From positions 1,922,001-1,986,000 of the forward strand of contig NC_064656.1 of NCBI RefSeq assembly GCF_001723175.1: 64,000 bases of DNA. The letters are read 5' to 3'. The notes beneath the pieces were generated by a model. It was not told the DNA's origin. It saw nothing but the letters and a program-made list of their open reading frames with translations, and ran no database searches. Each line of letters begins with the position of its first letter. Positions within the stretch are counted from its first letter, which is position 1. Below are positions 55,683 to 64,000 of the stretch, in pieces. Made by a program: the position numbers and the translations under genes. This DNA comes from Penicillium oxalicum. Lineage: Eukaryota > Ascomycota > Eurotiomycetes > Eurotiales > Aspergillaceae.

Positions 55683-57180
55683 TGTGATGCTTTTGTCCGG
55701 TTACGCTCGTGAACCGTCTCGATAATTTCAGGCGGGATTTTTTTTTCTGCGGGAGCTTTCAGCCACACCGCCTTCTGGCATCCCCAAACCGCACCTTATC
55801 GGCCCGCAATCACTTGCCTTCTTATCACTTATTATCGGCTTATCGTACCGCCAAGCTCGAAAAGGTTGTTTTCGTAGCTCTGTTTCAATTGGACCTGCAC
55901 AGACGCCGGAATTTACAGCAGGATCCGGTTGCAATGGAATTAAACTATCGTACTGACAATGCGAATCAAATTGGATTCAAAGGGGATATGGTTCGGTTTG
56001 GTTGTCTGTAATTTGGAGGAACACACTGGCATACTCGTCTTGACTCGGAGCTCTCAATATTGCATCAGCCACCGTAGCTTACTAGATGTATACTGCCTGT
56101 TTATACCCGTCGGGCTGCGACGATTCGAGAATAATCACCACACAGCGTCACATTTAGCTGCTTAAGGCCAGTGCCGCCAAGGGCAAAGAAACATGCCCGC
56201 CCTGAGAAGGTCGTTCAAATACAAACCAGCTATGTTCTGGCAATGCGGAGTCGCACTATCATCTCGTTCTTTTGTAAGGAAAAAGAAGCAAAGAAAGAAA
56301 GCACAAACGTATTTTGATGGGGCGCTTCGGTCTGTCAAATTGGTGATCAAGAGATAGCTGGAAGGTGGTGGCTCGCAATCTGGCTATTTTCAACGTAAAC
56401 ATTCTATATGGTCCAAACTACATCACTGCCTGATCACTTGATATACTTCCCAAAGGAAGCAAGAATAAGCAAACATGCAGCACTAGGGCGAGTGCGTTCC
56501 ACGCCGCTCTTTCGTCACTGGTTTGCGCTCACGCATTGCGGCTTATTAGTGCGAATCTGGCAAGTTAGTGGCTGGCGGTGGACCCATCGCTTTACATCTA
56601 GATAAGCAGAGTTTCCTTTTTCTTGAGCTTTGACTCGATGTTTGTTTTTCTGTCCGATGATAGATTATTCGTAGATTCTGCTATGATTGTAGGCCGTAAG
56701 ACCGTCAGTACCACGAGTTATTTCGGACTATGTTCACTTCCATAGAGTCACGGTTGATTGTCGATTGTCGAGTCGTATCGGGGCTGGCCGAGACTCTCGG
56801 CGGTGGTCTCTTTTGCATGCGGAAGAGCCCAATGAGGTCACTGGAAAAATGAGTCCATGCGATCAGCTGCAGCAGTTCATGAAATTCTTCTCTTGTTTCG
56901 CCTTCCCTCATTTTCAATAGATCACGAGAATTGCAATTGCTTCAACCTCGGACTGAACGCAAGTCTTGACTTGATCAAGTTCCACGGAACCAGTTCCACA
57001 TTCGACCTCGTGGACAATCGCACGCCCCCCACTCTACTTGAATCCCTCTCCCCTCTTCATCCTCCGCTTGTCTTATCGCCACACCGCACCCAGGATCGAC
57101 CCGCAGACCTCTGACCGCATCCTCGACATTCTTCCCTTCTCCTGTGTCCCTTGAGATCCTGCCATCAAACACTCAATGCC
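55683..57180. other. Divergent promoter region between Utp21 and Vip1
   Basis: About 1.5 kb separates the two divergent genes. It has a C/T-rich leader just before the Vip1 start (57020-57150), which fungal promoters often have. Short frames on both strands are not convincing. No TATA box stands out. Confidence 0.5.
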
Positions 57181-60100
57181 ATGGATCTAGACAATGGCTC
57201 ATCGGGTGCTCGCTCACCCCCAGATGCCGAATTGTTGAGCGCTCCTGCCGATAATGCCCTCGTCTCAGACTCGTCCCTTCTGCCGGTCTTGGAATCGACT
57301 CCGGATTCAAAAGGCCTCTCTCCGGTCGACTTGTCCACGTCCAGCAGGGTCCATAATCAGCATTCGCCAGTGAAGGCAGCCAGAGGTGATGCAACGCAAG
57401 AGCCTCGTTCGGGAAACAGAATGGGCCATGTGACCCGCTCCTCCAGTCGTGCCCGCCGGCGGTTCAGTGGGAGTACGGCGGCCAGTTCAATAAGTGAGAT
57501 GGAGGCGAGTGGGCCAAAACCGTGGCGACTGGGGGTGTGCGCGCTGGACGTCAAGGCCCGCAGCAAGCCGAGTCAGAATATCCTGACTCGTCTGCAATCC
57601 AAGGGAGATTTCGAGGTCATTGTGTTTGGTGACAAGGTGATTCTCGACGAGGCTGTGGAGAATTGGCCTGTCTGTGACTTTCTGATCGCTTTCTTCTCGG
57701 ATGGATTCCCTCTGGACAAGGCAATTGCCTATGCCAAGCTGCGCAAGCCGTTTTGCGTAAACGATCTGCCCATGCAAAAGGTGCTGTGGGATCGTCGACT
57801 TTGTCTTCGGATTCTCGATCAGATGGGAGTGCCCACTCCGAAGAGGATGGAGGTTAATCGAGATGGTGGACCCGTCTTGGAGTCGGCCGAGTTGGCTCAA
57901 CACATCCTCCAATTGACCGGGGTCAAATTGGACGGCCCGGAGGACGGAACGGGTGGTGGCACCCCGAGAACGCAGAATGTGTCCATGTCCGAGGATGGAG
58001 AGTCCTTGATTGTGGATGGCAAGACTTTGCGAAAGCCCTTTGTGGAAAAGCCTGTCAATGGTGAGGACCACAATATCCACATCTACTTTCCCAACGATCA
58101 GCAGTACGGCGGTGGGGGTCGGAAGCTGTTCCGCAAAGTGGGCAACAAAAGTTCCGAATACGACCCGGAGATGACCATTCCACGGTCAGTGACTGAGCCC
58201 GAGGCCAGCTATCTCTACGAACAATTTCTACGGGTGGATAATGCAGAGGATGTGAAAGCCTACACCGTGGGGCCAGATTTCTGCCACGCCGAAACGCGAA
58301 AATCCCCTGTAGTGGACGGCCTTGTTCGACGCAATACCCATGGCAAGGAATTGCGCTACATTACCAAGCTGAGCAAAGAGGAAGCAGCCATTGCTTCAAA
58401 GATCTCGAATGGATTTGGCCAGCGGATTTGCGGCTTCGATATGCTCCGCGTTGGCGATAAAAGCTACGTGATTGACGTCAATGGGTGGAGCTTCGTCAAA
58501 GACAACAACGACTACTACGACAAGTGCGCCCACATTCTGCGCGAGACCTTCCTCGCAGATCTGGAGAGACGCCGAGGCGAACCTGCGACAGACGTGGTGG
58601 ATTCGCAAAGTGCAGAGGTCGGCTCGTCACGCCGAAGTATGACAGGATCCCATCGACAGGCATTGAAAACGCTGCTCAAGTCGCCGAGTACATCCAGACT
58701 ATATGGAAATTCGGGTGTTGTGCACAAGGCCCCCGAATCAAACGCTTCTGAAACGGCCACCGGCGCGCCGTCGGTCACATCGTCAAATGGCCAAGCGGAA
58801 GTCCTAGATGTCTTAGGGAACTCGGCGGTGGCGAGTCCTCGGGATGCTCAATTTGAAAATCGCGGGCCTAGTCCATCCAACACAAAGTCACCCGCGGTTT
58901 CTATCCACCAGTCAAACGATGGCATGGCGGCTCCCCCTCCCCCACCCCCGGCATCGAAGCACTCGTGGAGATTGAAGGGAATGGTGGCGGTTATTCGCCA
59001 TGCTGATCGCACACCAAAGCAAAAGTTCAAGTTCACATTCCACAGTCAACCTTTCGTTGATCTTCTCAAGGGTCATCAAGAGGAAGTGGTCATCAAAGGC
59101 GAGGCTGCTCTGTCTAGCGTGTCCAATGCGGTCAAGGTCGCTATGGATCAGGGCCTGGAGGACATGGACAAGCTAAAGCTGCTCCGTACTTCACTTGAAA
59201 AGAAGGGTGGATGGCCTGGTACCAAGGTGCAGATTAAGCCCATGTTCCGTAAACGCAGACCGGAGGAAATGTCGCCAGAGATGCGGGAGCGTGACTCGGA
59301 GACGACGGCCACTCCGGCCGCGGAAGAAAACATACCTGAAGAGGTACTGACGCCCACGCCGGGTGAGACGGGAGGTGAGGCCGGGGTAGACAGTGACCCT
59401 CTTCGTCGGCCCCAGACCCGCAGTGACTCGATCTCGGGTGCCACGTTCTCTCGCTTCTCCGCCGTGGAAAACGACTTAATTCTGGACAAACTGCAGCTGG
59501 TGATCAAATGGGGCGGAGAGCCAACCCATGCGGCACGTTATCAAGCGCAGGACCTGGGCCTCAACATGCGAGACGATCTGAAGCTGATGAACAAGGAGGC
59601 ACTGAGCAACGTGCGACTATTCACAAGCTCCGAACGGAGAGTAAGCACGAGTGGTATGTGCAGCCACCCTAGCTACTCCAGTCTTTTTTTGAGGGGGGAG
59701 GATTGTGTTTACTAATAAATTGGTCTAGCGCAAATCTGGGCATCATCGTTCCTCGATCAGAAGGAGATTCCTGAGGACTTTATCCAAGTTCGCAAGGATC
59801 TGCTGGATGATTCTAATGCCGCCAAGGACGTCATGGACAAGGTCAAGAAGAAGCTCAAGCTGCTATTGCGAGAAGGATTCGCGCCATCTCAATTCGCATG
59901 GCCCAAGGACAGCAATATTCCCGAACCATCGGTTGTTCTTGCAACGGTGGTTGAGCTCATGAAGTACCATCGAAGTGTCATGCGACACAACTTTCAAGAG
60001 CTCGAAGCGTCGGCATCGAGGAAAGGGGAAGACGCACTCGACCAGGAAGATGCGGAGAATGCTGAACTGAACAATGTTCAGGGTCGTTGGTGCGCCGGTG

Positions 60101-61204
60101 AAGACCCGCGATTATTCAGGGAGCGCTGGGAGAAGCTCTTTGCTGAATTCTGCGACACTGAAAAGGTCGACCCAAGCAAGATTTCGGAGCTCTACGATAG
60201 TATGAAATTTGATGCCCTGCACAACCGGCAGTTCCTCGAGTGGGTCTTTATGCCTCCCGAGAACGACCGGGAAGAAGACGATTGCAGTGGCTCCAAGGGC
60301 CGCAGTGCCTCCAAGTCCGACTCAGCCTCCGACAGCAAGTCAGGGTCGGAGCCGGCGAGTGAGCGCACAGAGGAGCGCGGCGAGACGCAGTCATTTGGCC
60401 ACCGTTTCAACTGGAAGAAACGGCTGCACGCGCTGGAATCCTTCCCGCAACTCCGAGCTTTGGACGATTCGTATGACCATTACTTCAAGCTCTTCCCCGG
60501 TTCCAACTCCACCAAGTGCAAAGTCGACGAGCGGCTGTCCAAGCTTCGTGAATTGTACAAGTTGGCCAAGGTGCTGTTCGACTACGTAACGCCCCAGGAG
60601 TACGGCATTACCGATAGTGAGAAGCTCGAGATTGGTCTGCTCACATCGTTGCCTCTGCTGCAAGAAATCGTGCACGATCTTGAGGAGGTCCAAGCCTCTG
60701 ACGACGCAAAGTCCTTCTTCTACTTTACCAAGGAGTCCCACATTTACACCCTGCTGAACTGCATTCTGGAAGGTGGGATTCAAACCAAGATTGCGCGTCG
60801 GGCTATTCCCGAACTCGACTACCTTTCTCAGATTTGCTTCGAGCTGTACGAGTCCATCGACAGTGAAAATGAGATTGAGCCGTACTCATACTCCATCCGC
60901 ATTTCCATCAGCCCCGGCTGCCACGCCTTTGACCCACTTGATGTGCAACTCGATTCTCGACACGCCATTGGCTGTGCCCCACGACGCAGCCTCACTGCTC
61001 ATCAGGATTGGAAAGAAGTGATTGAGACTCTGAAGGCGAAATTCGACACGTGAGCGCCCCGGATTCTTACGCGATCCTCACCTTCATTTTTCGTCATCGC
61101 TTGAACTAACGGATTGAAACAGGGTCAAATTACCGAAGTCGTTCATTGCCGTGAACCTCAGTGACAAGCATTTCGCGTCCTCGCCGGTTGAGCAGGGCGT
61201 TTAG
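57181..61204 (+). CDS. vip1: Inositol hexakisphosphate/diphosphoinositol-pentakisphosphate kinase (Vip1/Asp1 family)
   Basis: Three exons: 57181-59653, 59729-61049 and 61123-61204, with 75- and 73-nt GT-AG introns; 1291 residues. The N-terminal ATP-grasp kinase spans about residues 115-470. It starts [21 protein letters not shown], followed by [53 protein letters not shown] and [20 protein letters not shown], the whole kinase signature. The second half is a histidine acid phosphatase-like domain starting at about residue 605 with [15 protein letters not shown] (RHADRTPK motif). The enzyme makes 1-diphosphoinositol phosphates (InsP7/InsP8), and the phosphatase half removes them. A low-complexity segment (residues 480-600) with a proline run (PPPPPPP) links the halves. 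An acidic/Ser-rich insert ([20 protein letters not shown]) lies in the phosphatase half. The start chosen is the ATG at 57181; an in-frame TTG upstream is not needed. Confidence 0.95.
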
Positions 61205-61824
61205 TCCATCAGTTCCGAGTCCTCCGTGCGTCATACCAGTATACGACAACTATAAATAGTGGGCGCCGCCTATTATTCCACTTTTCCACTTTTTCGGTTT
61301 TCGTTGGCTCGACGATTCTGCGTTACCCTCGACGGTACCTTGCTTGGATGCCACGAATCGTGTCTGTATTAGTACTGTGCTTTGTATATAAATAAACGCC
61401 CCAGTCATGCTGCTTCCTGAAATGCGGCTCAAGGTCCGCTGGAATGGGTGCTTTTTTTGACGGACCAGCTAGGATGCTTCCGATTACCACCTCAGCTTAG
61501 AAATGGACAGCCGAGCAATCGGGCAATTTTTTTTTGACCAGAATTGACCAGAATTGACCATAGTTGGCTCTCTCTTCATTTCTTATCTTGTCTTGGGTAG
61601 TATTCAGGACAGTTCCTTCATCCATATCAGATGCTGGAGGCCTGGTCCGGCTCGGGGACGACTATAAGCGCTCCTAGCTACATTCGGCTTCCTCGTGCCA
61701 ATCTTGTGTCAGCTTATCTGATCATCCCTCTTCCTCGAGCATATAACCGTCTCCTGCCCTCTCTTCCTTCTCCTTTCCAAGCTGCTATTCTCCCAGAAAA
61801 CAAAGACTGAAAGCGAACTTAGTT
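61205..61824. other. Intergenic, promoter of the lipid kinase-like gene
   Basis: About 620 bases holding the Vip1 3' end and the next promoter. A short tandem TTGACCAGAA array is at 61534-61560. ATATAA near 61741-61746 lies about 80 bases before the start codon and may act as a TATA element. Confidence 0.5.
61534..61560 (+). repeat. Short tandem repeat TTGACCAGAA
   Basis: The 10-bp unit TTGACCAGAA occurs 2.7 times in tandem, about 265 bases before the start codon of the following gene. Its role is unknown. Confidence 0.7.
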
Positions 61825-63249
61825 ATGTCGCCGCTCGAAGTTGCCGCGACGGTTTCAGTCGACGAGGCTGCGCGGACTCTGCGTTGGAGTCCCTCGACGG
61901 GACACGAGCGTCAAGTCGAATTAACGGACCTTGTGGGCGTTGTGCGCTCTCCGACCTCGTCCACATCTGAATATCGCGTACTGTACATCGACCGGAACTC
62001 GGCTAATAATAGCCCAAATGAAACGCCGAGTTCCCTGTGTCAAATTGATATAGCTTCCATTCCTGAAGGTCTCTCTTCGCATCTGCAAGAGATTCCTCGC
62101 CATCTGCGTCGGGACAAGCCCATCCAGGTCATCATCTCGACTCGGAGCGGGACAGGCTCTGCGAAACAAGTCTTTCGCGACAACGTCGAACCTTTTTTAC
62201 GCTACTTGGGACTGAATTACGAGGCAATTGAGACACAGTCCTCTCAGACTATTCTTGAACTGGCCCGATCGCGCTTTTTGGAGGATGCCTGTGCTGGCGT
62301 TCCCCGAACGATCATCCTCCTGTCCGGCGACGGAGGACTCGTCGACTTGATTGATGTCTTTTCCAAATCGCAAAGAGCAATTCGAGCAATGCCTGACATA
62401 GCCCTGGTTCCCTGTGGTACTGGCAATGCCATGGCCAGCTCAATCGGTCTACGATCGGGCCCAGCCGGCGCTCTCCGCGCCTTGCTCTATGGTCGTCCGA
62501 CCTCCGTTCCGACCATCGCGGTGAACTTCTCCCCCGGGGCCCAGCTGGTCATAGACGAGGGCAGACAGCGCGCTCCCATCAGCGAGTCTCCCGAACTCGG
62601 GTCTGACCAGACCATGTATGGTGCCGTTGTCGCGAGCTGGGGCCTTCACGCCGCCTTGGTCGCGGACAGCGACACGACTGAATATCGGAAATTCGGCACC
62701 GAGAGATTCAAGATGGCCGCGAAAGAATTACTTTATCCTTCTGACGGCAGTATGCCTCATCGTTTCAGAGGCCGGATTACATTGACCAGCCCTGACCTCG
62801 ACCCCAGTGCCAATCCAAGTACGAGCGAAAGGAAAGGTCCACGCACCACCGACCCTCATCAGCACACCTTACCCGAGACGGAGCACATGTACGTGCTGAC
62901 AACTCTTGTTCCACGCTTAGAAAAGGACTTTTTAATCTCTCCGGCCTCGAAAGCGCTGGACGGGCGGATGCGATTTCTCCGATTTGGACCTTTGTCCGGG
63001 GATGAGGCGATGCGTCTGACTATGCTGGCGTATCAAGGTGGGGCGCACGTGGCGGATGATTTAGTGACATATGAAGAGGTCGATAGGGTGCGGATCGATT
63101 TTGATGAAGATTTAGAGCGATGGCGACGCGTTTGCATTGATGGGAAGATTGTCATTGTTGAACAGGGCGGATGGATGGAGATTCGGATGGTGACGAGACG
63201 GGTTTTGAATTTGATCAAACCTGCCGATGCCGTTGAAGTGAGAGAATGA
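61825..63249 (+). CDS. Diacylglycerol/sphingoid-base kinase-like protein (DAGK catalytic domain)
   Basis: A single-exon, 474-residue protein. The DAGK catalytic domain is at about residues 95-240: QVIISTRSGTGSAKQVFRDNVEPFL, then ILLSGDGGLVDLIDVF (residues 165-180, the ATP-binding GDG), and ALVPCGTGNAMASSIG (about 192-207). The C-terminal half (MYGAVVASWGLHAALVADSD, RMRFLRFGPLSGDEAMRLTM) matches the beta-rich lid domain of sphingosine and diacylglycerol kinases, as in yeast Lcb4/Lcb5. Substrate cannot be read from the sequence: a sphingoid long-chain base is the best guess, diacylglycerol or ceramide are possible. No membrane segment is seen. The variable middle (ITLTSPDLDPSANPSTSERKG) is low-complexity. 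It follows Vip1 on the same strand with about 620 bases between. Confidence 0.88.
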   Translation: MSPLEVAATVSVDEAARTLRWSPSTGHERQVELTDLVGVVRSPTSSTSEYRVLYIDRNSANNSPNETPSSLCQIDIASIPEGLSSHLQEIPRHLRRDKPIQVIISTRSGTGSAKQVFRDNVEPFLRYLGLNYEAIETQSSQTILELARSRFLEDACAGVPRTIILLSGDGGLVDLIDVFSKSQRAIRAMPDIALVPCGTGNAMASSIGLRSGPAGALRALLYGRPTSVPTIAVNFSPGAQLVIDEGRQRAPISESPELGSDQTMYGAVVASWGLHAALVADSDTTEYRKFGTERFKMAAKELLYPSDGSMPHRFRGRITLTSPDLDPSANPSTSERKGPRTTDPHQHTLPETEHMYVLTTLVPRLEKDFLISPASKALDGRMRFLRFGPLSGDEAMRLTMLAYQGGAHVADDLVTYEEVDRVRIDFDEDLERWRRVCIDGKIVIVEQGGWMEIRMVTRRVLNLIKPADAVEVRE

Positions 63250-64000
63250 CAAATGGTAGGTTTTGCTGGTATATACTGGAAAGAAGAAATATGGATATAT
63301 CTGAATATGAACAGAGTCATCGAAGCAGATTTAATACGCAATGACTATCCCGATCTTGCCTGAAATGTCCCATGTCTGTCCGATGTGTAGCTGGATTGCA
63401 AGAATAGTACATGGGAGTACATGACCACGTGCCACCTCGTAGGAGTGGCTACATTCGAGCGATCTCGTCGGTCAATTCCCAAAACACGACCAAGCTGAAA
63501 TCTAAGCAGGGGGTTTGCCATCAGTACCTCTGAAACTGCTACGCTCCACCACTCAACAGTGACCATTTTCTACACAAGATGCCAAGATTGTTGCCTGTTT
63601 CAGTTGTCCTCACCTTAAATGCCGGCCGGGCCCCACTGGGTTGTGTACCGGCTGCATATTCAATTGCTTGTGTGGGAACATTAAGGTAATGATGTACATT
63701 CGACACTGCATGACTAGTCGTTCCCTTTTCTTTCTAGAATAGAGAACGTACAATCTGTCACTTCAAACCATGCCCCCGCACTGATCCAACTCAAATACGA
63801 ATTATCCAGTTTTTCGATCTCACAGTAAGTATAGATCTGGCTGTCGGCATGCATCGATCATGTACAATGTACATTCACTGCGGCAGCCGCGGAGGCTACG
63901 ATGACCGAATCTTCCGATCTCCGCTTAAGCTCAGGCACTCTCTCCGCCCGGCTCACATGAGCAACAGTCACGGTGCGGGATGATCTAAGGGCAGAACGAT
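63250..64000. other. Intergenic to window end, no gene seen
   Basis: About 750 bases past the lipid kinase-like gene. No supported frame. A TGTACAATGTACA palindrome occurs near 63860-63875. Confidence 0.5.

Noticed and set aside
57151..57180. Upstream in-frame TTG start for Vip1
   Set aside because: The ATG at 57181 is in normal context and eukaryotic TTG starts are rare.
1..64000. CRISPR array, operons, tRNA or rRNA genes
   Set aside because: The genome is eukaryotic; repeats seen are transposon LTRs or simple arrays, and no cloverleaf or rRNA core sequence was recognised by eye.

Overview
The window reads as genomic DNA of a filamentous ascomycete, most likely a Eurotiales-type mould (Aspergillus/Penicillium). 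The genes have short GT-AG introns (mostly 50-85 nt) and typical fungal proteins: a GH43 enzyme with a C-terminal carbohydrate-binding-like domain, pectin lyase, Utp21, Fcf1 and a Vip1-type inositol pyrophosphate synthase. The repeat blocks show strong CpA-to-TpA (TpG-to-TpA) depletion, the mark of repeat-induced point mutation (RIP). The genus is inferred from gene style, not shown directly.

Layout. Positions 1-18429 are a nest of decayed LTR retrotransposons: two Copia fragments facing each other (432-3312 plus strand, 4488-6237 minus strand) with LTRs of about 180 bp, then a long Gypsy element (6238-17183, coding on the minus strand) with LTRs of about 354 bp. Inside the Gypsy sits a Copia solo LTR with a perfect 5-bp target duplication. 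To the right are an inverted Gypsy fragment, a 253-bp GC-rich MITE-like element and a third, truncated Gypsy LTR. Positions 20036-25604 form a small gene island with two secreted polysaccharide-degrading enzymes: a 10-exon GH43 galactanase-like gene (plus) and a 4-exon pectin lyase (minus).

Positions 26106-36644 hold a second, complete but RIP-killed Gypsy element with 285-bp LTRs and an ACGG target duplication. It is interrupted at 34265-36140 by a Fot1/pogo-type DNA transposon with TA target duplication and a transposase broken by RIP-type stops. Positions 36649-47000 are sparse: a phosphotransferase (APH-like) pseudogene with three in-frame stops (39930-41417), a divergent Copia solo LTR, an intronless secreted CDP-diacylglycerol pyrophosphatase-like gene (43240-44103), and a small single-exon hypothetical gene (46425-47027).

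Positions 48354-63249 are ordinary, compact housekeeping sequence: Fcf1/Utp24 (plus), an Asteroid-domain XPG-like protein (minus), Utp21 (minus), Vip1 (plus) and a diacylglycerol/sphingoid-base kinase-like protein (plus). Fcf1 and Utp21 both belong to the small-subunit processome that makes 18S rRNA. Vip1 and the lipid kinase are both signalling enzymes, but nothing in the sequence shows they are co-regulated.

I did not see a clearly new multi-gene system. The most unusual signals are a palindromic motif repeated at least seven times inside one Gypsy element, the head-to-head Copia arrangement with a duplicated flank, the duplicated 17-bp units in the Fot1 inverted repeats, and the secreted Cys-rich CDH-like protein. 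No rRNA, tRNA or CRISPR array was recognised.
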